From positions 1 through 30,469 of IMG/VR virus record IMGVR_UViG_3300009154_000186: 30,469 bases of DNA. The stretch is one strand, 5' to 3'. The number at the start of each line of letters is the position of its first letter. The first letter of the stretch is position 1. Below, in pieces: positions 4,722 to 11,113 of this stretch. The DNA comes from a virus. The notes below the pieces were generated by a model, which was not told where the DNA came from, ran no database searches, and saw only the letters and a list, made by a program, of their open reading frames with translations. Position numbers and translations under genes: made by a program.

Positions 4722-5576
4722 ATGAAAATCGCAGTTTGTTCAGACTTGCACTTAGAGTTTGACACATTAACACTAGAAAATACGGAAAATGCCCAAGTTT
4801 TGATCTTGGGTGGAGATATTTGCGTGGCTGCTGATTTGTTGGTCAGAGACGATGCTGGCATTTTTGACAGATTTGATCGTAGTGCAGCACTACATGAGTT
4901 CTTTCAAATGTGCTGCCGTAACTTTAGTCACGTTGTATATGTTGCTGGCAATCACGAACACTACAATGGTGACTATGCCAAAACTTTTACAATTTTGCGC
5001 GATAGACTGGCTTACTTGCCTAACCTACACATCTTAGACAAACAAACATTTGTGTTAGATGACGTTACCTTTATTGGCGGCACGCTGTGGACTGATATGA
5101 ACAATGAAGATAGTATGACCTTACGTCATATTAAAGGCATGATGAATGACTTTCGTTGTGTTAAAAACAGCAGTCGTGAAGTTAACTTCAAAGACTACGA
5201 AGGTAAGTTTCATACTCGCGCAGCTACCTTTTCACCAGAAGATGCTGTTGTAGATCACAAATTAATGATAGCTTATATTGCTGAAATTATTTTAGGCAAG
5301 TTTGACAAAAAGTTTGTGGTTGTTGGGCATCATGCTCCTAGTAAGGCATCAACTCATCCTCGCTATAAGCACGAAGAATTAATGAATGGTGCTTATAGCA
5401 GCGATCTAGATGACTTTATAATTGATCATCCACAAATCAAATTGTGGACTCATGGTCACACTCATGAAGACTTTGACTATCAAGTTGGCTCAACCAGAGT
5501 AGTTTGCAATCCACGTGGTTACGCAAACTATGAAGATCGTGCTGACAAGTTTCAGTTAAAGTTTGTAGAAGTATAA
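4722..5576 (+). CDS. Calcineurin-like metallophosphoesterase
   Basis: 284 residues with all main motifs of the two-metal phosphoesterase fold: DLHLEF (residues 8-13), LGGDICVA, VAGNHEHY, VVGHHAPS and THGHTHEDFDY. AAGGA precedes the start. The substrate is unknown; these phage enzymes may hydrolyse phosphodiesters or phosphoproteins. It differs from the gp47-like nuclease at 19651, which has an ATPase partner. It ends two bases before the tmRNA acceptor piece, so it may be cotranscribed with it from 4203. Confidence 0.85.
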   Translation: MKIAVCSDLHLEFDTLTLENTENAQVLILGGDICVAADLLVRDDAGIFDRFDRSAALHEFFQMCCRNFSHVVYVAGNHEHYNGDYAKTFTILRDRLAYLPNLHILDKQTFVLDDVTFIGGTLWTDMNNEDSMTLRHIKGMMNDFRCVKNSSREVNFKDYEGKFHTRAATFSPEDAVVDHKLMIAYIAEIILGKFDKKFVVVGHHAPSKASTHPRYKHEELMNGAYSSDLDDFIIDHPQIKLWTHGHTHEDFDYQVGSTRVVCNPRGYANYEDRADKFQLKFVEV

Positions 5577-5578
5577 TT

Positions 5579-5643
5579 TATTGTTGTATGAAGCAACGAG
5601 AACTGTGTCTTGGACGGGGGTGCGAATCCCCCCACCTCCACCA
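5579..5643 (+). ncRNA. ssrA: tmRNA acceptor piece
   Basis: T arm GGGGG/CCCCC around TGCGAAT, acceptor 3' strand CACCTCC, discriminator A and encoded CCA at 5641-5643. The 5' end is set only by the upstream stop codon at 5576; a small GTTG/CAAC hairpin lies at its start. This piece would be charged with alanine. Confidence 0.88.
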
Positions 5644-5721
5644 AAAACGCATCTGCCAGTCGCCCTGGTTGTATGGTACTATTCTAGAAATGAGGTTCAA
5701 GTCCTTTGGTGCGTTTTTGAT
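5644..5721 (+). other. ssrA: tmRNA intervening segment with tRNA-like features
   Basis: This segment joins the two mature ends and should be removed. Its ends pair (AAAAACGCATC with GGTGCGTTTTT). With A5640-T5721 and the acceptor stem this makes one helix of about 20 bp broken only by a C-A mismatch, with CCA inside it. The interior has a tRNA-like T-loop (GAGG, TTCAAGT, CCTT) placed correctly before the 3' strand, but no acceptable anticodon arm, suggesting tRNA ancestry or mimicry for RNase P and 3' processing. Confidence 0.75.
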
Positions 5722-5886
5722 GGGGGTGCATAGTTTCGACAGGGCAAGTAGTAACAGAGTGGACAACACATCAGAGCAGATGTTAAAACTAAACAAAAGT
5801 AAACGCAAACGACTCACAGTTCGCATTAGCAGCTTAAACACTGCTTAGGGTTTCGACAGGTTTCCTCGTAACAGAATAACCTGTCA
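5722..5886 (+). ncRNA. ssrA: tmRNA coding piece with ANDSQFALAA tag
   Basis: It begins GGGGGTGCATAGTTTCGACAGG, a typical tmRNA 5' end. The resume codon is GCA at 5805, after AGTAAAC; the tag is A-N-D-S-Q-F-A-L-A-A with stop TAA at 5835-5837. The last four residues, ALAA, are the usual ClpX-recognised end. The 3' part forms hairpin GACAGGTT/AACCTGTC (5855-5862, 5878-5885), then ATTTTATT, which may define the end or terminate transcription. Confidence 0.92.
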
Positions 5887-5911
5887 TTTTATTAACTAAA
5901 CTAAAGAAAAT

Positions 5912-6184
5912 ATGAAATTTTTAATTTGCCCAATTCCCAGTGATGAAGTAGAGTTTGTTGATTTGCGCTTTACCAGTCCTAAAGGTACTCATTATAGCTA
6001 TGAAGTAGCATATGAAGAAAACGAAATGATTACTATTACAGACACACTTGGACGCAGTGTTCCAATGGATATTTCTGAAGTACCTGCACTGCTTAAAATT
6101 CTAACAAAGATTGTAACTTATCAACATGAAAAACAAAATGTTGATCGAGTGCTGCTGAGTTTTTTAGCTCGGGGCAGTGAGTAA
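5912..6184 (+). CDS. Hypothetical phage protein
   Basis: 90 residues, mixed strand and helix by appearance: a beta-rich N-terminal half (VDLRFTSPKGTHYSYEVAY, then MITITDTLGRSV), a helix around residues 54-72 and an Arg/Leu-rich end. No domain is recognised. It is the first gene after the tmRNA and has a weak AAAGAAA ribosome site. Confidence 0.7.
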   Translation: MKFLICPIPSDEVEFVDLRFTSPKGTHYSYEVAYEENEMITITDTLGRSVPMDISEVPALLKILTKIVTYQHEKQNVDRVLLSFLARGSE

Positions 6185-6213
6185 TTTTAGTGTATATTTT
6201 AATTGGAGGTTAA

Positions 6214-6600
6214 ATGGCTAAAACAAGTAGTAAATCAAAGACTTCACAGTACGCAAACTACAAATCTAGTAAGCGATGGGAAGCAAACCGTAAACGCAAG
6301 TTAGAAAAAACGCTTAAATCTCAGCCGAACAACGAACAAGTAAAACGTGCTTTAAAAAATATACAGTATCGCAGACGCATTCCCACAACCAAAATATGGT
6401 CTAAAACTTGGATCAACACCGCCAAAATATTTAAACTATTTGAAGGCAGGTTTGATCCTGCTATTATGAGCTCTAACGCTGAAGTGGCAAAAACAGCGCT
6501 TCAAAAGAACCGCAAACAGCGCCAATACACACCCAAAAACAGTGATGTAAAAAATCCTTTTAGCATTGCCGCAAGAACTAGTCTAGGTGGCAGTGTATGA
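6214..6600 (+). CDS. Basic conserved phage protein
   Basis: 128 residues, very rich in Lys and Arg in the first 60 (many SK, RK and KRK clusters), then a segment WSKTWINTAKIFKLFEGRFDPAI and a Ser/Thr/Asn-rich tail. The charge suggests nucleic-acid binding. Strong GGAGG ribosome site. Its TGA overlaps the next ATG (ATGA), so the two are coupled. The function is unknown. Confidence 0.75.
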   Translation: MAKTSSKSKTSQYANYKSSKRWEANRKRKLEKTLKSQPNNEQVKRALKNIQYRRRIPTTKIWSKTWINTAKIFKLFEGRFDPAIMSSNAEVAKTALQKNRKQRQYTPKNSDVKNPFSIAARTSLGGSV

Positions 6601-6848
6601 CAGTATTTGAATGGTATTTATTATTTTGTTTAACTACTGGCATGGCAGCAATATATGAGCTGTTAATGCCCGTGTTTCACAAAGAAGTTGAAGTTAGTGG
6701 AAAAGTAGATAATGTATTTACAATTAGTGCAACCTTTTTTATAATCACAGTGTTAATAGCTCCATTAGTATTTTTTAGCTGTATCTCACCACGAATGGGC
6801 GAAGTGTTTAGGGAAAACCTACATGTAGGGTTGTTTCCAAAACAATAA
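6597..6848 (+). CDS. Small two-helix membrane protein
   Basis: 83 residues with two hydrophobic helices, about 5-25 (WYLLFCLTTGMAAIYELLM) and 43-63 (ISATFFIITVLIAPLVFF), separated by a short charged loop. It overlaps the preceding gene by four bases. It could be an inner-membrane accessory or superinfection-type protein; the lysis holin is a different gene at 27232. Confidence 0.65.
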   Translation: MTVFEWYLLFCLTTGMAAIYELLMPVFHKEVEVSGKVDNVFTISATFFIITVLIAPLVFFSCISPRMGEVFRENLHVGLFPKQ

Positions 6849-6859
6849 AAATTTTAATA

Positions 6860-6888
6860 TTGACTTTTAAACTATACACCAGTATAAT
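6860..6888 (+). promoter_or_regulatory. Sigma70-type promoter (upstream of a pair)
   Basis: TTGACT (6860-6865), 17 bp, TATAAT (6883-6888). Its -35 is the closest to consensus in the window. A palindrome covers the expected start site. Confidence 0.85.
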
Positions 6889-6891
6889 ATA

Positions 6892-6910
6892 TTTTCCTTT
6901 TACAGGAAAA
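6892..6910. promoter_or_regulatory. Palindrome over the transcription start, possible operator
   Basis: TTTTCCT and AGGAAAA are perfect inverted arms around TTTAC, starting 3 bases after the -10 box. The position fits a repressor site; as RNA it would be a hairpin at the 5' end of the transcript. No regulator is identified. Confidence 0.45.
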
Positions 6911-6932
6911 CTTTAATTAATTAAATATTAAC

Positions 6933-6961
6933 TTGAATTAAATCTTAATTTATTGTATAAT
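6933..6961 (+). promoter_or_regulatory. Sigma70-type promoter (downstream of a pair)
   Basis: TTGAAT (6933-6938), 17 bp, TATAAT (6956-6961), feeding the CDS at 6993. Confidence 0.85.
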
Positions 6962-6992
6962 TATTCTTTAATGACACTCAAAGGAAAACAAA

Positions 6993-7265
6993 ATGCAAGT
7001 TATCTCATTTAAATATACTAAAGCAGATCGTTCAGTTTCTGATCGAGTACTTGCAGTAATGGTAAAACCAAATACCATGTATGAAGGTATTGACATTTCA
7101 GAGTTAGCAAACGACTTTCAAGCAATGTTTGTTCTTGAAATGAATAATGCATATGAGGACTATTTAGCTAAAGTTGAAGCGATCAAAGCCGAGCATGACG
7201 TTGTTCATAACTATCGCCGCTTTGACCCATTGAAAATGACTGAAGTTATTAGAGAAGAAATTTAA
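6993..7265 (+). CDS. Conserved phage protein, unknown function
   Basis: 90 residues. It opens with a strand ISFKYTKADRSVSDRVLAVM, a pattern common to a family of small phage proteins, then NTMYEGIDISELANDFQAMF and a helix ending in HDVVHNYRRFDPLKMTEV. The strand-helix layout recalls small beta-barrel or WYL-like domains, but that is not secure. AAGGA is 10 bases upstream, and the gene is served by the two promoters before it. Confidence 0.78.
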   Translation: MQVISFKYTKADRSVSDRVLAVMVKPNTMYEGIDISELANDFQAMFVLEMNNAYEDYLAKVEAIKAEHDVVHNYRRFDPLKMTEVIREEI

Positions 7266-7327
7266 TATTTAAACCTGCTCTTAGCAGAACACTAAACCAA
7301 TCAATTTATTTTAAACAGGAAACAATC

Positions 7328-7684
7328 ATGGCATGGACTGAAGAAGACAAACAAAAAGCAATCGACACTTACCTTGAAGGAGAGCCTACTCCTGAAAATT
7401 CAACAGAACTGATTAAATCCATTGCTGACGACCTGAATCAATCAGCAAACGGTGTTCGTATGGTGCTTGTACAAGCAGGCGTTTATGTCAAAAAAGACGC
7501 AACAGCATCTGGAACTAAAACTAAAACAACTACTACTGGCGACAAACCTGCTCGTGTTAGCAAAGAAGATTCAATTGCAGCATTGCGTACAGCATTGACT
7601 GATGCTAACAAACCTGTTGACGAAGACATTTTGTCTAAATTGACTGGCAAAGCAGCAGTTTATTTCTTAAGCGTAATCAAGTGA
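7328..7684 (+). CDS. Myb/SANT-like DNA-binding protein, single repeat
   Basis: 118 residues. The N-terminal 55 form a Myb/SANT-type module: AWTEEDKQKAIDTYL, then an HTH-like SIADDLNQSANGVRMVLVQAGVYV. A Thr/Lys linker (61-75) and a short helical C-terminal domain (DSIAALRTALTDANKPVDEDILSKL) follow. It is related in pattern to the four-repeat protein at 11106. AGGAAA ribosome site, strong terminator directly behind. Probably a regulator or nucleoid-type protein of the phage; the role is inferred. Confidence 0.75.
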   Translation: MAWTEEDKQKAIDTYLEGEPTPENSTELIKSIADDLNQSANGVRMVLVQAGVYVKKDATASGTKTKTTTTGDKPARVSKEDSIAALRTALTDANKPVDEDILSKLTGKAAVYFLSVIK

Positions 7685-7687
7685 TTT

Positions 7688-7711
7688 AAGGCAGCCTAGG
7701 CTGCCTTTTTT
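7688..7711 (+). terminator. Rho-independent terminator
   Basis: Stem AAGGCAGC/GCTGCCTT (7688-7695, 7700-7707) around CTAG, followed by a T-run. It closes the Myb/SANT unit begun at 6860-6961. Confidence 0.95.
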
Positions 7712-7727
7712 GTTTCTAAGGATTAAA

Positions 7728-8354
7728 ATGGCAACTAAAAAACGCAACGAACTAGAACAAGAGTTAATGACTGACGCTAATATCTTGCGTGTTATTAACT
7801 TGCTTGAACCTAAAGATATAAACACAAAACCTATTATCAAAAAAGATGCTTGCCAGATTCTTGGTATGGCATACAATACTACACGCCTCGGCTCTATTAT
7901 AGAAGAATTTAAAGCTAAACGTTTGCGCGATGCACAGCGCAGAGCCGCACTACGTGGCAAACCCGCCACTCAAGATGAAATTTGTTATGCAATTCAAGAG
8001 TATTTACAAGGCGAAACAATTGATGCTATATCAAAAGCCACTTATAGAAGCGCAAGCTTTATTAAAACAATTTTAGAAAAATATGCTGTACCCATCAGAG
8101 CCACAAGCCACGACTATTTTAAACCTGAACTTATCCCAGATGAAGCTACTCGTGAACGCTTTAATGTTGGAGAAGTCGTCTATAGCGCACGATATGATTC
8201 TACCGCACGCATCGACTCAGAACAACCTCATCCACACTATGGTTGGGTCTACCGCATTTGGCTTCTTGCAGACAAGTGGAAACAATCAGCGTATCAACCA
8301 GTAGAAGAGCTAGCAAGCTTAGAACACCTAAGACAACTAGGAGTGCGTGTATGA
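7728..8354 (+). CDS. Conserved phage protein with HTH-like segments
   Basis: 208 residues. Start chosen at ATG 7728, preceded by AAGGA. Two stretches look like DNA-binding helices: KKDACQILGMAYNTTRLGSIIEEF (about 39-62) and ISKATYRSASFIKTILEKY (about 103-121), with a very basic link between them (KAKRLRDAQRRAALRGKP). The C-terminal part (VGEVVYSARYDSTARI, YGWVYRIWLL) is beta-rich. Related proteins occur in other phages without known function. It is coupled to the next gene (ATGA overlap). Confidence 0.75.
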   Translation: MATKKRNELEQELMTDANILRVINLLEPKDINTKPIIKKDACQILGMAYNTTRLGSIIEEFKAKRLRDAQRRAALRGKPATQDEICYAIQEYLQGETIDAISKATYRSASFIKTILEKYAVPIRATSHDYFKPELIPDEATRERFNVGEVVYSARYDSTARIDSEQPHPHYGWVYRIWLLADKWKQSAYQPVEELASLEHLRQLGVRV

Positions 8355-8647
8355 GTGAAGAAGTTTTGTACGAAAAATTAATTTACGAAAATCAAGATAA
8401 GTTCTATCAACTAAAACTTGTGGTAAATGAGTTTAAAGAAAAACAATATGTGCATATTCGCAAATACTTTCAAACTTATGAAGGTGACTATCAAGCAAGT
8501 AAAGAAGGCGTATCTATGGAAGCAAGTATAAATAATATATTTAGCTTGCTTGATGGATTGATTGAAATATGCTCAAAAGAAGAAGCAACTGATCTTATAA
8601 ACGAATATTTTAAGAATAAAATTACTGACTTGAATAAACCCCTTTAA
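8351..8647 (+). CDS. Possible PC4-like ssDNA-binding protein
   Basis: 98 residues; start at the ATG overlapping the upstream TGA. The central part VHIRKYFQTYEGDYQASKEGVSMEASI resembles the PC4/p15 pattern of a beta-sheet with R-K-Y, a gap and K-x-G-V/I-S, followed by a helix. PC4-type proteins bind single-stranded DNA in transcription or replication. The match is partial, so an unrelated phage orphan is possible. No terminator follows; promoter 8630-8658 overlaps its last codons. Confidence 0.55.
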   Translation: MSEEVLYEKLIYENQDKFYQLKLVVNEFKEKQYVHIRKYFQTYEGDYQASKEGVSMEASINNIFSLLDGLIEICSKEEATDLINEYFKNKITDLNKPL

Positions 8648-8658
8648 TATGTTATAAT
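8630..8658 (+). promoter_or_regulatory. Sigma70-type promoter, extended -10
   Basis: TTGAAT (8630-8635), 17 bp ending in TGT, TATAAT (8653-8658). It drives 8683 and the first ligase gene. Confidence 0.85.
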
Positions 8659-8682
8659 ATTTCTTTAAGAAAGGGAATAATC

Positions 8683-9324
8683 ATGAAACCAACAATCGCA
8701 ATTTTTATTCACAATCCTTGGTGTGAAACTGAGTGTGGCTTGGCTATGGCTGTGTCTTTTTCCAAATATTTTAATGTAAAAACCATCGGCATTGAAGACC
8801 TACACACAGATTTTTTAGCTACAGTAGATGTATTAGCATTTCCTGGTGGTATGGGCGATAGTGATGATTTTCACAGTGTATTCACCGCTGAGCAGATCAA
8901 AGCTGTTCAAAATTACGTTGCTGCTGGTGGTAAATATTTTGGTATATGTATGGGTGCTTACTGGTCAGGACCAAACTACTTTAATGTGGTAAGTGATCTA
9001 GAATTAGAACAGTATATTGCTCAACCAACTGCAGATGTTATAACTGATGGTGCAACAGTAGCTAATGTAACTTGGAACAATGTTCCTTATAGTATGTACT
9101 TTTATGATGGTTGTACTATACTCGGCAACAACATGGAAGTTATAGCTACATACGCTAATGGTGATGCCATGGCTGCCATTCAAGGCAATGTTGGCATGAT
9201 TGGTTGTCACCCAGAAAGCCAAGAATGGTGGTTTGTTGAAGGTGGAATGGACAAAGTTTTATACAACAAAGTACACTCTGAACTAATGTGTGATTTTGTA
9301 CAACGATTGATTGATAATGAATAA
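8683..9324 (+). CDS. BPL_N / class I glutamine-amidotransferase-like protein
   Basis: 213 residues with a flavodoxin-like start (IAIFIHNPW), VDVLAFPGGMGDSDDF, a nucleophile elbow GICMGAYW (Cys near residue 88) and GMIGCHPESQEWW (His near residue 171). This combination of Cys, His and CHPE matches the N-terminal biotin-protein-ligase-like (BPL_N) branch of the amidotransferase/DJ-1 superfamily. The substrate is unknown. It has its own promoter and GAAAGGGA ribosome site and overlaps the ligase gene by 8 bases, so the two are made together; why is not clear. Confidence 0.75.
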   Translation: MKPTIAIFIHNPWCETECGLAMAVSFSKYFNVKTIGIEDLHTDFLATVDVLAFPGGMGDSDDFHSVFTAEQIKAVQNYVAAGGKYFGICMGAYWSGPNYFNVVSDLELEQYIAQPTADVITDGATVANVTWNNVPYSMYFYDGCTILGNNMEVIATYANGDAMAAIQGNVGMIGCHPESQEWWFVEGGMDKVLYNKVHSELMCDFVQRLIDNE

Positions 9325-10270
9325 ACTTAAACAATTCTTAGATTCGGCTGCTTTAGCATATTATGCAGGCAGCCCGTTTATCAGTGATGAAACTTTTGAT
9401 CGCTTGGCAGAGTCTATTGGCTACAACGAGGTAGGCGCACGTCAACATGAAAACATCAAAAAACATTTCAACCAAATGTTTTCTTTGCAAAAATACTATG
9501 AAAATGAGGGTGAAGCCCCTTTAAAAGATATAAAAAATATTGCTATTACCCCTAAGCTTGACGGTGCTGCCATTAGCATTTTATATGTAGATGGCAAGCT
9601 TTGTCAAGTTCTAACTCGTGGCAATGGCATCGAAGGCACAGATATTACAGATAAGTTTATAGCTAGAAAAGACTTAGTGCCACTAGAAGTTTCACGCAAA
9701 GATGTTTTTCAAGTAACTGGTGAAATTGTAGCCCCTAAGCTGATACCAAATAGCAGAAACTACGCTGCTGGTTCTTTAAACTTAAAAAGTTTAGAAGACT
9801 TTTGTATTAGAGGCATAAGTTTTTATGCATATGGCGTCTATCCAAGTTTATCAAAAACTTTTGATGAAGACATGGTTAACTTAGAATCTTTTGGGTTTGA
9901 AACTGTATATGCAAAAGACTTACATAATATTTATCCTTGTGATGGTTTGGTTTATCGTATTAATGATAATAAAATATTTGAAAGCCTTGGTTATACTGCA
10001 AAGCATCCAAGAGGCGCATATGCTAGAAAAGAACGTCAACAAGCCGTTGAAACAAAACTAATTGATGTAGAATGGCAAGTTGGCAAAAGCGGTAAGGTAA
10101 CACCAGTAGCAATACTAGAACCAGTAAAAATTGAAGACAAAGTTATTACTAGAGCAACTTTAAATAACCCAGGTTTTATTGAAAGTTTAGGAATTTGTAT
10201 TGGTGATACTGTTGCCATAGCTTTAGCTGGCATGATTATCCCTCAAGTGCTGCATAAAGTAGATGCTTAA
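9317..10270 (+). CDS. ligA: NAD-dependent DNA ligase, N-terminal half (adenylation and OB)
   Basis: 317 residues. Start chosen at ATG 9317, inside the upstream gene. Domain Ia is present (AYYAGSPFISDETFD, residues 14-28), which binds NMN of NAD+. The adenylation motif is K80-L-D-G, then TRGNGIEGTDIT, TGEIV, and the OB-fold end ITRATLNN ... GDTVAIALAGMIIPQV. The protein stops exactly where bacterial LigA continues into the zinc finger; the rest is encoded at 10355. Split NAD ligases are known in some phages such as T5. It seals nicks, including Okazaki fragments. Confidence 0.92.
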   Translation: MNKLKQFLDSAALAYYAGSPFISDETFDRLAESIGYNEVGARQHENIKKHFNQMFSLQKYYENEGEAPLKDIKNIAITPKLDGAAISILYVDGKLCQVLTRGNGIEGTDITDKFIARKDLVPLEVSRKDVFQVTGEIVAPKLIPNSRNYAAGSLNLKSLEDFCIRGISFYAYGVYPSLSKTFDEDMVNLESFGFETVYAKDLHNIYPCDGLVYRINDNKIFESLGYTAKHPRGAYARKERQQAVETKLIDVEWQVGKSGKVTPVAILEPVKIEDKVITRATLNNPGFIESLGICIGDTVAIALAGMIIPQVLHKVDA

Positions 10271-10303
10271 TATTTCCTTGCCCCTGGCATGAAAAAAATA
10301 CGC

Positions 10304-10332
10304 TTGTCACAGATATTATTTTCATGTATAAT
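10304..10332 (+). promoter_or_regulatory. Sigma70-type promoter between the ligase halves
   Basis: TTGTCA (10304-10309), 17 bp, TATAAT (10327-10332). The transcript would have a leader of about 16 bases before 10355. Confidence 0.85.
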
Positions 10333-10354
10333 AGTCACTTAAACTGAACACAAA

Positions 10355-11113
10355 ATGCAAAAGATTTTTATACCAACTCAATGTCCCTGCTGTTCTTATA
10401 CGCTGGAAACAGTCAATGAACAACTGTTTTGTAGAAATTTAGCTTGTGATGCACAGCTTGGTAAAAAACTTGAACATTTTTGTAAAGTGTTACAGATAAA
10501 GGGCTTTGGTCCTAAAACTATAGAAAAGTTAAATCTAAGAGATATAACAGAAATATTCTATCTAGAGCTACCAGACGTGTCTGCAGTTCTTGGAGAAAAA
10601 ACAGCAGTAAAACTATTAGATGAAATTGAAAGAGCTAAACAGGCAGACCTTGCCACAGTACTTGCATCTTTCTCTATTCATTTAATAGGCGCTACAGCAG
10701 CAGATAAGATATGTAAAGTGGTTTCTTCAATTGAAGAAATTACTGCAGATGCTTGTAAGCAGGCAGGGCTTGGAGATAAGGCAACAGCCAGTTTGTTAGA
10801 CTGGTTAGAGCTAGAGTATCCAGAAATGAAAGAGTTTTTACCTTTTTCATTCAAATCTACTGTAAAAATAGTTGACACAAACGCTAAAAAAGTTTGCATT
10901 ACTGGTAGATTGAAGTCTTATAAAAAGAAAGCCGACGCTGAGGGTGCTCTCAAAGCCGCAGGCTACATTCTAGTAGATTCAGTTACAAAATCAACTGACT
11001 ATCTAATAGATGAGGAAGACAAAATGTCAGCAAAAAGAGAAAAAGCCGTTCAATACGGAATCAAAATTATAACCGATATAAATGTTCTATTGAAAGAAAT
11101 TAAAAATGACTGA
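10355..11113 (+). CDS. NAD-dependent DNA ligase, C-terminal half (Zn finger, HhH, BRCT)
   Basis: 252 residues. A four-Cys zinc finger (C10, C13, C26, C31), then helix-hairpin-helix repeats (IKGFGPKTIEKLNL near 49-62; SFSIHLIGATAADKICKVV), and a C-terminal BRCT domain (KVCITGRLKSYKKKADAEGALKAAGY with SVTKSTDYLI). This is the DNA-binding part of LigA as a separate protein, expected to assemble with the 9317 product. It has its own promoter, so the two parts can be made in different amounts. It overlaps the next gene by 8 bases. Confidence 0.92.
   Translation: MQKIFIPTQCPCCSYTLETVNEQLFCRNLACDAQLGKKLEHFCKVLQIKGFGPKTIEKLNLRDITEIFYLELPDVSAVLGEKTAVKLLDEIERAKQADLATVLASFSIHLIGATAADKICKVVSSIEEITADACKQAGLGDKATASLLDWLELEYPEMKEFLPFSFKSTVKIVDTNAKKVCITGRLKSYKKKADAEGALKAAGYILVDSVTKSTDYLIDEEDKMSAKREKAVQYGIKIITDINVLLKEIKND

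Larger units (their letters stand above)
5579..5886 (+). ncRNA. ssrA: Circularly permuted two-piece tmRNA gene
   Basis: The order is reversed compared with standard tmRNA: the acceptor piece with T arm and CCA (to 5643), an intervening segment (5644-5721), then the coding piece starting GGGGGTG (5722). GGGGGTG pairs with CACCTCC (5633-5639) as the 7-bp acceptor stem. CAAG (5745-5748) and ACACA (5766-5770) pair with CTTG (5609-5612) and TGTGT (5604-5608) as helix P2 between the two pieces. The tag frame 5805-5837 encodes ANDSQFALAA and a stop. Known permuted ssrA genes (alphaproteobacteria, some cyanobacteria and betaproteobacteria) have this layout. The product would rescue stalled ribosomes and tag peptides for ClpXP-type proteolysis. 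The outer ends are approximate. Confidence 0.93.

Noticed and set aside
693-5653. Trans-pairing of the tRNA-Tyr-like 5' strand GGATGCG with CGCATCT-GCCA at the start of the tmRNA spacer
   Set aside because: Seven pairs and a CCA are striking, but no T arm precedes CGCATCT (the tmRNA CCA does), and that strand already pairs locally, so chance is more likely.
5644-5721. A suppressor tRNA with anticodon CTA inside the tmRNA spacer
   Set aside because: CTA lies in a loop-like stretch but neither a 5-bp anticodon stem nor an acceptable D arm forms, no CCA follows, and TAG is still used as a normal stop (holin, Rz1).
5588-5848. Open frames of about 86 codons on both strands
   Set aside because: They cover the tmRNA; the conserved RNA pairing and tag frame explain the sequence better.
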